A stretch of 64,000 nt of DNA from Amorphochlora amoebiformis. Lineage: Eukaryota; Cercozoa; Chlorarachniophyceae. Within the stretch, counting starts at the first letter, position 1. The number at the start of each line of letters is the position of its first letter. Positions 1-14,301 of this stretch are shown here, one piece after another. Position numbers and translations under genes: made by a program. Location of the stretch: contig BAAHQB010000098.1 of assembly GCA_054601695.1 (NCBI GenBank), positions 434,001 to 498,000 of the forward strand, in the 5' to 3' direction. The notes beneath the pieces were generated by a model, which searched no databases, was not told the origin of the DNA, and was given only the letters and a program-made list of their open reading frames with translations.

Positions 1-56
1 AGAATCTCCACAATCTCCAGAGTCTCCAGAATCTCCAGAATCTCTAGAATGTCTAG
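1..56. repeat. Short degenerate 9-bp tandem repeat
   Basis: The window opens with about six imperfect copies of AGAATCTCC-like units. It is non-coding as far as can be seen and lies in the gap beyond the 3' end of the first minus-strand gene. Confidence 0.6.
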
Positions 57-153
57 CCGCCAGTTTAGTCATGCAATTTTTCATGATTATTACGAGTACT
101 ATATTAGCTAATCTCTTGTCTATAGACAGTAATGAGGCTAGTGAGATGTTTGA

Positions 154-204
<51 letters not shown>

Positions 205-217
205 TAGATATATAAGT

Positions 218-253
<36 letters not shown>

Positions 254-823
254 TCTTATATGTATATTTATGTATGCATAGATAATCTAGATAATATAAC
301 AATATGCGATCGGGTAACACCGTTACACGGACCGCTTCAAGTGACCTAGGTGACTTGCTAGCTTCTAGGCTTGGTACAGTTACTGTAAACTAGGTAAAAT
401 CTTAAATCTAGTAAATAGTAATATCTAGAATGTGGTTGTTGTAATATTACGATATATGATTAATTGGCCGCTAGATACCTAGGATAACTAGGATACTGTT
501 TTAACATTCTAGAGATTCGTTCGAGACTGACCAGACTCGAGCCGAACAACACTTGTAGCATGAGTCTCAGTGTAGACAGTGCTAGAGTGATTACGAGTAG
601 AAACATAGTTGCAAATGATTCAAATTAATTCTCCGGATTCTAAGGATCTAATATAGATATCCAGAAATATCCACTAGCTATAGACTAGATAGATTCAAGT
701 AACGACATTCTGAGTAATTACTACAATTACTAGACTATACGGCGGCATCCACCGTAGCCATTGTATGTAGACACGTGTATGACTTAGCTATTTCTTCTTT
801 TCTACTTTCCTCCGATGGTTGCC
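57..823. other. Intergenic stretch, CTAG-rich
   Basis: No exon was recognised here. After a TA tract at about 165-260, the sequence from 340 to 790 is mixed-composition DNA rich in CTAG and TAGAT words. It resembles 16300-16760 and 37600-38540, the other two gaps between genes, and differs from the (TA)n introns. A palindromic ACACGTGT lies at 771-778. An alternative frame of the last exon would end with a TAG at 802-804. Confidence 0.5.
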
Positions 824-1080
824 TTAGCTTTGGGGCTCGTAGACCTCTTGAACTTCAGGGCAGCTGTCAGGACCAATGCCGTGCGTCTCATTTGGTTTCC
901 GACCTGGTTGTTTGTAATATAATGTAATAGTAATGTATGTATAGGTTATTCGTATGTTGTGTAAGTTGACCAAAGGGTTTTGGGAATACTCTGGCGTCTG
1001 TCTGTGATACAATCATCTGTGGGGCTATTATATATATATATATATATATGTAATAGTATATATATATATATATGATGTGT

Positions 1081-1135
<55 letters not shown>

Positions 1136-1162
1136 TATGTACATAAATACATATGCAGGTAA

Positions 1163-1217
<55 letters not shown>

Positions 1218-1470
1218 ATATAGGAGTGCATATAATAATCACCTAAGGCTATCGTGTACACCAATGTGTAAATATGTACACACATATATAAACACACACA
1301 CACATATATATATATATGTATATACAAATATATATTCATATATATATTCTTAGGTGTCCATGTAATAATCACCAAAGGCTACCATAAACATTGTATAAAT
1401 GTGAGATATATACATTAATCACCTAAGGCTACCATATGCATTGTAATATATAGTAAGATATATTTTTATA

Positions 1471-1523
<53 letters not shown>

Positions 1524-1985
1524 ATGTACACAAATGCATATGCTTAGGCGTCCATATGGTTAATCACCAAAGGCTACCATATACATTGTATATGTGGTTA
1601 AGGTATAAATATATATGTAATATATATATATATAACATATATGTACATATCTACATATATATATATATATATATTTACATATATATATATATATATATAT
1701 ATATAGAGGCGTCATCTAATATCCCCTAAGGCTATATATATTTCTGTGTATATAGCAAATAAAAATATAAAACATACATATGTAGTACGTAATATAAGTA
1801 AAAAACATTATATGATATGCATATCTGTGCTTATATATATATCTGTGCTTATATATTATATATATATATATGTAATTATATATATAAGATATGTAACATA
1901 CACACACAAGATAAATTCAGATATAAAACACACACGTACATGCACTAGATACAACGTTATTTAGATATACATGTATACAAATGTG

Positions 1986-2017
<32 letters not shown>

Positions 2018-2923
2018 GAGTGGCACCTCTAATGAAATATACATCAGATATCTTGAAAATATATATATCTTATATCAAATGTCAATATGCACATTGTCAT
2101 TGATGATATAGATGATATTGAAAAACGATATCTAGAGTTGTACAGTTAACTATATATATATATATATGTATAAATATGTATAAATTTGTATATATGCGTA
2201 TAAACACACACCCACACATATATATATTTTTATATATTATATACACACATATATATATATATATATATACATATGCATATATATATTTATTATATGGATA
2301 ATGTTCGTGCCTGAAGTTATTAATAGATAGACGTCTGAGTAAGGACTGTAAGTTTGGAACACTCCCTTTCTCCGTGGTAACGGATCCGCGCTTTTTTTTT
2401 TTTTTTTTAATTTTTCGGTTTTTTTTTTTTTATTTTTTTTTTCCCGAGGAGGTCGAGGATTTCGAGTGGTATAGTTGATTGTATTTTAAGATATATAAAT
2501 ATTATATATATATATGTATTGTGTTATATTTACATAAAAAAAAACATAAATCATTTTCCACCATATTTTAAAATTCCAAGAAAAGACCAAGACACCCAAA
2601 AAAATAAAAAGAATTAACACACAAGCCATACATACCCACGAAACAACGCCACCAGAATCCCGCAAAAAACACACACACACACACACACCAAATTCACACA
2701 CATAAACACAACCCATAAATTCACCTAAGTGACTTTCACGTGTCATATTAGGTTAAATCAAGGGGGGTGGGGGGGGGGGGGGCGCTGAGAGTACCCTTCG
2801 AATCTCCCCCACGCAGTTGTTGTCGTATACGAGCTCTAGTTTGCCAACTTTTGATCGATATTCGCTCTGATTACCATATTTCTGGGGTGGGCTTGGTGAA
2901 TATGTTGGTATGTGTGTTATATC

Positions 2924-2956
<33 letters not shown>

Positions 2957-3052
2957 CATACATATATATATATATATATATATTTATATGTATACATATA
3001 TACATATATACACATATACACATATATACACTTATATATATATATATATATT

Positions 3053-3140
<88 letters not shown>

Positions 3141-3205
3141 TATATATATGACCGAAAGAATGGTCTTCTGGGCGGCCTCAGCCTTTGCAGATAGCTTAAA
3201 CCCAC
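824..3205 (-). CDS. Possible 3' continuation of the pyrophosphatase gene, or a separate small gene
   Basis: Four exon-like blocks were found. Block 3153-3205 ([17 protein letters not shown]) and block 2795-2881 ([11 protein letters not shown]...CVGEIRR) have acceptor and donor sites and join in phase. The first also joins in phase to the donor at 4448 of the pyrophosphatase exon with the SRKK motif. Block 971-1016 ([15 protein letters not shown]) joins in phase to 824-903, which ends with TAA. The same last block in another frame ends KAKATIGGK and TAG at 802. Blocks between 2795 and 1016 were not resolved. Pyrophosphatases of this family normally end about ten residues after SRKK, so these blocks are either an unusual C-terminal extension or another gene. 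No family was recognised. Confidence 0.4.
1227..1735. repeat. Five dispersed copies of a TA-separated module
   Basis: A module with the core AATCACC(T/A)AAGGCTA recurs near 1228, 1365, 1411, 1561 and 1715, each copy followed by (TA)n. Read on the minus strand each copy has a donor-like TAG/GTGATT. This is the layout of the exon-edge copies seen in the other genes, but the parent exon was not identified. Confidence 0.55.
3056..3138. repeat. (TA)n microsatellite
   Basis: This is an almost perfect TA run of about 80 bp, typical of the tracts that fill introns across the window. The overlapping open frames are only alternating Tyr and Ile codons. Confidence 0.9.
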
Positions 3206-3210
3206 CTATA

Positions 3211-3248
<38 letters not shown>

Positions 3249-3365
3249 ATGTATATATGTATATTTAGTATATATATATGTACACATATATATATTGGTA
3301 TATACATATTTAATATGTGTATGCATGCATACACATGTGTAATGTGTATGTATGTATATATATGT

Positions 3366-3830
3366 ATATTTTAGGGTTAGATAGCTAAAGGTCTAACCCT
3401 ATCGAACTCAATCACTAACCCAATTTAGGGTTGGGGTTGTTTTTTTTGGGTGTTGAGAGGCTAGGGTTAGGGTTAGGGTTGATTAAGAATAGTTTAGGTT
3501 TAGAGTTAGGGTTAGGGTTAGGGTTAAGGTTAGGGATTGTGATAAGAATAGGGTTAAGTTGGGGGTTAGGGTTAGGGTTAGGGTTAGATAGCTAAAGGTC
3601 TAACCCTATCGAACTCAATCACTAACCCAATTTAGAGTTGGGGTTAAGCTTTTTTGGGTGTTGAGAGGCTAGGGTTAGGGTTAGGGTTGATTAAGAATAG
3701 TTTAGGGTTAGGGTTAGGGTTAGGGTTAGGGTTAGGGTTAGGGTTGAGAGTAGGGTTAGGGTTAGCGTTAAGCGTAAGAGTAGGGTTAGGGTTGGGGTTA
3801 AGTTAGAGGTAGGGTTGGGGTTTGAAATGA
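3366..3830 (+). repeat. Degenerate TTAGGG array with a 207-bp internal duplication
   Basis: TTAGGG-like hexamers alternate with unique words. The segment beginning GATAGCTAAAGGTCTAACC at 3380 recurs at 3587, a period of 207 bp. It lies beyond the last well-supported pyrophosphatase exon, probably in an intron. Confidence 0.85.
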
Positions 3831-3904
3831 AGTCTTACTCTCAATTCTTCTCTCTAGCCCTCTCTCTCACTCTCTCTTCTTTTCTTTGCTCCCCCCCCCC
3901 CGGC

Positions 3905-4411
<507 letters not shown>

Positions 4412-4447
4412 CGTCGGTTTTATGCGATTGTGTTGTTTTTCCAGCAC

Positions 4448-4668
4448 CTGCTTTGAGAAGGTCGTCGAGAGGGGGTACCATGGTTTTTTTGCGGGACACT
4501 CGCTTGCTGAAAAAGGGGGGAGGATTTGGGATATAGAAATGTTTATATATATATATATATAGATTTATAGATATGTGGATATGTATATATAGATATGTTG
4601 ATATGTATATGTATTATGATGCCAAGGTTTTTGTGATGTATACATATGTATATTGGTAATACGAATCT

Positions 4669-4709
<41 letters not shown>

Positions 4710-4808
4710 CAATACGAATCTAGATATGTATATATAAATAAATATATATATATATATATTATATAATATATATTATGTATATATATATATTATATATATG
4801 TATACATA

Positions 4809-4872
<64 letters not shown>

Positions 4873-5265
4873 GCAATATGTATCTATATATGTTTGTAGC
4901 TATATAATATATATATTTGTGTATACGTATATATACATATATATCCATAAGATATCATGTTCTATATGCATGTCATATATATATATATGTATACACACAT
5001 ATATATATATATATATATATGTATATAAATAGGCATACATACATATTGCCCGGCACATAAATATATATTTACGTCTATATCGACTGTAAATATATATATA
5101 TATAGTATATATATATATATAGTATATATATATATATATATATATATACCCTAGATCCATAGTACTTGTCTTGGAGTCCATTTTCACCCCGAATGCCTTC
5201 TCAGCAAGCTCCTAACATATATATATATATACATATACCATACATATATATATATATGTATGTAT

Positions 5266-5324
<59 letters not shown>

Positions 5325-5375
5325 GTTATGTACAGTATATATATGAACATATTTTGTGCATGTATGTACACACAC

Positions 5376-5417
<42 letters not shown>

Positions 5418-5655
5418 TATATATATATACGTAAATATTACATGTATGTATATATTTCTATGTATATATTATATGTATGTCATATTTATATATCTAAATT
5501 CATATGTACAATAATATAATACGTTTATGTATCTTGCCATATATATTACATGTATGTATTATATATATATATATATGCATATATATATATATGTATATTG
5601 ATGTAGAATGATACATATATATATATATATATTCTATTAATATACATACACACGC

Positions 5656-5716
<61 letters not shown>

Positions 5717-6018
5717 TTTATATACATATACATGTATATATGTCTACATTACATGTATATATGTCTACATTGGTGTAACATGTACATATGTATCATATTA
5801 TATATTATATATTATATATTATATATTATATATTATAATATTACATATTATATATTTTTACTACATAATATATTATTATACTATGTATGTATGTATATAT
5901 ATATATATATACACACACATATATATATATATATATAAACCTGCTCCGGGAGGCCGCAGACAAGGAGAGTTGACTTAAGACTATATATACACATTAAATA
6001 CATATATATATATATATA

Positions 6019-6064
<46 letters not shown>

Positions 6065-6156
6065 CGTATATACGTATATATCCATATACACTTAGATGTA
6101 AGTATATGTACATAAGAGAGAATTACTTGGCGACATCAACAACATATATATATATA

Positions 6157-6194
<38 letters not shown>

Positions 6195-6572
6195 TTTATA
6201 TATATAAGTGAGAATGATTTACTTGACGACGTCAATAACGGCAAAAAAGACGTAACTATCCTTCTCCTCAGCTTTCATTGCCTATATATACATATACATA
6301 CATATATATATATATATACACACACATATATATATATATATATATCCGCAAAAAAGACGTAACTATCCTTCTCCTCAGCTTTCATTGCCTATATATACAT
6401 GTACATACACGTATATATACATATACATATATCTATATATCTACATATATATATCTATATCTATATATATATATCTATATCTATACTATATATATATGTA
6501 TATATATCCGCAAAAAAGACGTAACTATCCTTCTCCTTAGCTTTCATTGCCTATATATCCAGATACATATAC

Positions 6573-6612
<40 letters not shown>

Positions 6613-6658
6613 ACAAAAAAAAGCAACTATCCATCATTGCCTACATATACATACACAT

Positions 6659-6698
<40 letters not shown>

Positions 6699-7276
6699 TC
6701 GTGTGTGTGTTGTATTTTCTATTCACACACCCACATCACCCACACATAAAAGCAAGCACACACGAGCGGAGATTAGCCTAGGCCTACATATTTACGCAAT
6801 CAAGTCGAACATGCGTGTTTACACACTCAAGTCGTAACCAGCATCTCGTCGAGTATTTCCTGCTGTTTGAGCAGGACTGTTGGGGTATCAGAGGTCTCAC
6901 AGACGCCGAAAGCGAGCATAATGTCTCGAATTTTGAATCTTTTTAAGTCGCCGCTGGGGGTGTTTAGTATATGAGAATGTGCACTATATATATATGTGTG
7001 TATATATGTATGTATATGTATATATGTATATTTATGTATGTATATGTATATATGTATGTGTATGTATGTATATGTATATGTGTATATGAGTATGTGTTTG
7101 GGGTTGTATGTGTATTTTCAAGAAAGAGGGTTACGAATACAATATATATATATATATATGTATATACATGTATATGCATGCATGTATATAATATTACATA
7201 TAATGCATTATTGTTACCACGCATATACGATATATACATGTATATCATACGTTTAAGCAATGTACTCAATATATAA

Positions 7277-7312
<36 letters not shown>

Positions 7313-7342
7313 ATATATATACATATATACAGAAATATATAT

Positions 7343-7388
<46 letters not shown>

Positions 7389-7480
7389 AACACCGCAGAA
7401 TCTCCGGGATAGTCGAACGGAAAAACTCCTTTGATTTCGCCTAAATTACCAGTATACACATACATATATATATCTATATA

Positions 7481-7518
<38 letters not shown>

Positions 7519-8936
7519 CATATACATATTCTTCACAATCTCATCTTCTCTTTCTGCTTTCTTTCCATAAACCCTATCCCTAAACCCCTAACCCTAACCC
7601 TAATCCTAACCCTAACCCACCTTTCCATAACCCTAAAACTAACCACCTATCCCTAACCCTAACCCTAACCCTGATCCTAACCCTAACCCTAATCTCAACC
7701 CTAACCTAACCCTAACCCACCTAACCCTAACCCTAACCCCAACCCTAACCCTAACCCTAATCCTAATCCTAACCCTAATCCTAACCCTAACCCACCTATC
7801 CCTAACCCTAACCCTAACCCTAATCCTAACCCTGATCTAACCCTATTCAAAGCATAACCTTTACCGTAACCAAAGCATAACCTTTACTGTAACCCAACCC
7901 TGCCTAAACTAACCTTATTAATTTAAACCCTAGCTATAACCCTATCCAAAGCATAACCCTAACCCTAACCCTAACCCTAACCCTAACCCTATCCAAACCA
8001 AAACCCTAACCCTAACCCTAAACCTAACCGTAGGCCTAACCATATATCCATACCCTAACCCTAAACCTAACACCAGCCCTAAATCTATCCATATCCTAAC
8101 CCTAAAGGTAACCCTTGCCCTAACCCTAACCCTAACCCTAACCCTAACCTTAACCCCAAAGATAAACCCTAACCCTAACCCTACCCAAAGCTAACACTAA
8201 CCCTAACCCTAACCTTATAACCCTAAACCTAAGCCTAAGCCTAAGCGTAAGCATAACCCTAAAGCTAATCCTCACCCTAGCCCTAGCCCTAACCCTAACC
8301 CTAACCGAGTCAATGGTCCTGGGACTAAGACATGCTGAATAATCTGATCTTAACCCTAACCCCAGCCCTAGCCCTAACCCTCACCGTAACCCTAAGCATA
8401 AAGCTAACCCTAACCCTAACCCTAACCCTAACCCTAACCCTAACCCTAATCCCTAACCTTGACCCTAACCCTAAGCATAAAGCTAACATTAACCCTAACC
8501 CTAACCCTAAGCCTGCTGTTATCCCTAACAGCACTATAGCCCCACACTGTGGAAGAGGAGTCAATGGTCCTCGGACTACGACATGCTGAATAATCTGATC
8601 CTAACCCTAAGCTTAGGCGAACACTAACCCTAACCCTAACTGTAGCACTTAGCCTAAGCCTGACCCTAAAGCTAAGTCTAAGGGTTCAGGTTCAGGTTCG
8701 GGTTCGGTATCGGGTTCGGGTTCAGGTTCGGGTTCGGGTTCAGGTTCGGGTTCGGGTTCGGGTTCGGGTTCAGGTTCGAGATCGGGTTTGGGTTCAGGTT
8801 CGGGTTCGGGTTCGGGTTCGGGTTCGGGTTCGGGTTCGTTTATAGATACCCTAAACTGCTGCTGGGCTAGTCCATCAACGTCCTTTACCTCTGTATATAT
8901 ATGTGTTATATGGATATGCGTATATATATATATATA

Positions 8937-9003
<67 letters not shown>

Positions 9004-9092
9004 CCATGCAAACATGTATGTAAGTGAATATGTATTATAACCCTATGTATAATATATGTACAATAAGTATATATATATATGTATATTTACAC

Positions 9093-9129
<37 letters not shown>

Positions 9130-10295
9130 ATATAAATATAAAACCATATACACACACATACATAACCACACAAACACGTACACACATACACAACACAACA
9201 ACACACACACACATATACACAACAACAACAACACACACACACACACACGAAATAATACATCGACATATCCGTCAGAAAGAAAAGAGAACCAAACGGAAAA
9301 AAGAAAAACCCCGAAAAAAAAAAAAAACCGACAAAAAAAAAAAATCACGAAAAAAAAAAAAAAGTCCTCAAGTTACCCGCAATTTTAGACAAGGCAGCAA
9401 CCATGAGCTTATCAGTCTCCGTACACGTGGGCGAGTTCAGGTTCAAAGTGTCGGAGAGAATTGCAGATAGCTACCAAATATCCAGGGTTAGAATTACGAT
9501 TAGGGTTAGGGTTAAGAGTTAGGGTCAGGATCAGATTAATTCAGCATGTCTTTCTGAGCCCTAGGGCCATTGACGTCCGCCACTTAGCGGGGCTGTTATG
9601 ATAGAGACCAGTTGGGGTTAGGGTTAGGGTTAGATTTGTTTCGGATTAGGGTTAGGGTTAGGGTTAGGGTTTTGATTTGGATTAGGGTTAGGGTTTGGAT
9701 AGGGTTAGGGTTAGGGTTAGGTTAGGGTTACGGTTAGGGTTCGGGTTTTGTTTTGGATTAGGGTTTAGGTTTGGATAGGGTTAGGGTTAGGGTTAGGGTT
9801 AGGGTTAGGGTTAGGGTTAGGGTTAGGGTTAGGGTTTTGGTTTTGTTTTGGATTAGGGTTAGGGTTTGGATAGGGTTAGGGTTAGGGTTAGGGTTAGGGT
9901 TTTGTTTTGGATTTTGGTTAGGGTTAGGGTTAGGGTTTGGATAGGGTTAGGGTTAGGGCCAGGGTTTTGTTTTGCATTAAGGTTAGGGTTTGGGTTTGGA
10001 TAGGGTTAGGGTTAGGGTTAAGAATAGGGTTAGGTTTTTGTTTTGGGTAGGGTTAGGATTTGGATAGGGGTAGTTAGGATTAGGGTTAGGTTAGCGTTAG
10101 GGTCAGGGTTAGGTTAAGGTTGGGGTGGGGGTTAGGGTTAGTATTTTGTAAATGTTAATTGTTTGTGTTGTAGGTGTGTTTACATATATGTACATATATC
10201 TATATCAGGATATGTGTGATAATGCAGTGATATACCTAGTACACCTTGTTGACATATATATACATATATATATGTATATATATATATATATAATG

Positions 10296-10326
<31 letters not shown>

Positions 10327-10400
10327 TATATACATATATGTTTATATTCATCGTTACAAACACATACATAAAGGCGGCTATATGTGTACATTTTAGGTGC

Positions 10401-10443
<43 letters not shown>

Positions 10444-10533
10444 TATATATATTATATATAATATATATATATATATCCTTATTGTACAGTTAAAATAATA
10501 TTCATACATACCCTTTTATATAGATATGTATAC

Positions 10534-10568
<35 letters not shown>

Positions 10569-10650
10569 CATATATAATATCATACATATATACATATAGC
10601 ACATATGTATGTATATATGTTGTACAATACACATACACATATACATACAT

Positions 10651-10696
<46 letters not shown>

Positions 10697-11093
10697 TTCA
10701 CACGAATGTATGCTAAATTATAACACAGTGATCGGAAGTAGGTTGGTACACACACATATACATATATATATATATATATTACATATATATATATATATAT
10801 GTATACATATGTTATGTATCATAATCTGTAAAAATACCAGTAATCCAGCGTAGTTCCTAGGCATATGGACACGATTGCGAAAATATGTGTGAGATAAGAT
10901 TGTCGCCACACTCCTGGGGAATGTTATATATATATATTATATATATATATATATGTGTGTGTGTGTATATGTATTTATATAAATGCATAAAATTATGTAT
11001 ATATTGTATAACGAGTACACACACAGGAGATATAATATCTCTACATGTAACATTGCATGTATATATATATATATATATTATGTGTATATATAT

Positions 11094-11157
<64 letters not shown>

Positions 11158-11475
11158 TACATGGATATATGACCTGTTAGAAAAGAAGTAATGTCCATAC
11201 TTACGTATATATACACACTTATAGTGGGATAAAGACATAGTATATTTATATACAGTTATACATATGATCATATATATGTATATATATATATATATGTATA
11301 TATATGTATAAACATATCTACATTTGCATATGTTACACATACCTAAGATATATACATATATACACACACATGTATACAATATATAATATATATATATATA
11401 TGTATATATATACATATATATTATATTATATATAGATATATATGTATGTGTGTATATATGCATATATATTTGTGA

Positions 11476-11507
<32 letters not shown>

Positions 11508-11761
11508 GTATATGTATATGTATATGTGTATATATATGTGTATATATATATATATATTATACCCCCAGGGGCGTACATCGATGTAAATAGGGTAGTCAGT
11601 CGCCACAGCTCCATCCCTTTCCATTGTATATATTTACATATATTCATATACACATATATATATATAACATAGGTAAATCTAGATACAATATAAGTACATA
11701 ATATGTATGCATGTAAGTTTAAATATACGTAAAATAACATATTGTATATATATATATATAT

Positions 11762-11817
<56 letters not shown>

Positions 11818-11878
11818 GTGTAGATAGGGTAGTCAGTCGTCACAGCTCAATCCCTTTACATACAGTGTATACATGTAC

Positions 11879-11922
<44 letters not shown>

Positions 11923-11992
11923 TATAATATGTATACATATAAATATAAATATATATAAAAATAATATATTATATATATATCTATATATATAC

Positions 11993-12031
<39 letters not shown>

Positions 12032-12186
12032 ATACATGTGTAGATAGGGTAGTCAGTCGCCACAGCGCCATCCCTTTACATACATTGCATACATGTATAT
12101 ATATATATATATGTATATATAATATGTATACATATAAATATAAATATATATAAAATAACATATTGCACATATATATACATATACAT

Positions 12187-12218
<32 letters not shown>

Positions 12219-12280
12219 CATATATGTATACATATACATACATATATATATATTTATATGCATATACACATACATATTCA

Positions 12281-12314
<34 letters not shown>

Positions 12315-12333
12315 AACACACATATATATATAC

Positions 12334-12365
<32 letters not shown>

Positions 12366-12437
12366 TTAGATAGGGTTGTTGTTTGGCACACCTCTCCATC
12401 CCTTTATACGTATATCTACACAATTATATATATATAC

Positions 12438-12484
<47 letters not shown>

Positions 12485-12889
12485 ACACAATAATATCAAG
12501 GCATTCATAGAACACACACATATATATATATTATATATATATATATATATATATTTATTTATACGTATATCTACACAATACTATCAAGGTATTCATAGCA
12601 CACACACGCACACACCTATATATATATATATATATATATAGAATACATATATATTATATATATATATATATAGAATACATATATATATATATATTATACA
12701 TATATATATATATATATATTTATACGTATATCTACACAATAGTATCAAGGTATTCATAGAGCACACACACACACATATATATATATATTATATATATATA
12801 TATTATATATATATATATTATATATATATATATATATAAACATATATATATTATCTACACAATAGTATCAAGGTACATAGCACATATAA

Positions 12890-12931
<42 letters not shown>

Positions 12932-12940
12932 TATATATAC

Positions 12941-13010
<70 letters not shown>

Positions 13011-13086
13011 TAAACACAAGTCCATCTCTCATCACATCGGTCTTTCCATATATATATATATATATATTGTGTGGGTGTGTGTATGT

Positions 13087-13130
<44 letters not shown>

Positions 13131-13133
13131 ATA

Positions 13134-13177
<44 letters not shown>

Positions 13178-13944
13178 ACATATGTATTACATACCTAAGT
13201 GCGTGATGGTCGATAATCCCCTTTATTTTCTTCTCATCAATTCCCTGTATAGGTATATATATATATATTTATTGATATCCTATATATCTATATATACATG
13301 TATATATATGCATATATATATATATATATATACATACATATATATATATATATGTATATATATAGATCTCTATATATCTATATATATATATATATACATA
13401 TATATCTATTCTTATATATATATATATATATCTATTCTTATATATAAATGTATATATATATATATATATAAAAGTACATGTTATATGTACTTACCTACGA
13501 ATATTACATATATATATATATATATATTTTATATATTTGAAGATTAACATATTGTTTTGCAATGCTATAATATGAAATATATATGTATATATATATGTAT
13601 ATGTATGTGTATATATATACATGTTATGTGTACCTACATACGCATATTACACATAAGTATGAAGATATGCATTATGGTTTTTTGCATAATTGTATAATAT
13701 GAATATGGATAATCGTAGCATATACAAATGGTGACGTTGATAGAGATATACACATATATACATATATATATACATATACACATGCATAAAGATTATTATT
13801 TACACCTCGGTGAGTTGTGACCTCTGGTTGAAATCGACAAGGCATACGTCCTTTATATATTATATATTATATATATACATATTATATATTTACATATATA
13901 CATATATATGATAGTATATATTAATATATATATATATATATATG

Positions 13945-13983
<39 letters not shown>

Positions 13984-14102
13984 ATAGATATATATATGTA
14001 AATGCGCGTATGCATGTATTTATTACACATACCTGTACATTTTATATTACATATCTAGTATCATATTTATTTATTCAGATGTGAGTACATATAAATATTT
14101 TT

Positions 14103-14134
<32 letters not shown>

Positions 14135-14139
14135 AATAC

Positions 14140-14191
<52 letters not shown>

Positions 14192-14256
14192 GTATTTAAA
14201 TATGCATGATATATTAGATATTTGTATTATATGAACATACATATATACATGTATAT

Positions 14257-14301
<45 letters not shown>

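Noticed and set aside
13020-13058. Block KTDVMRDGL as a pyrophosphatase exon
   Set aside because: Exons 13195 and 11616 join directly in phase. It may be a very eroded exon copy.
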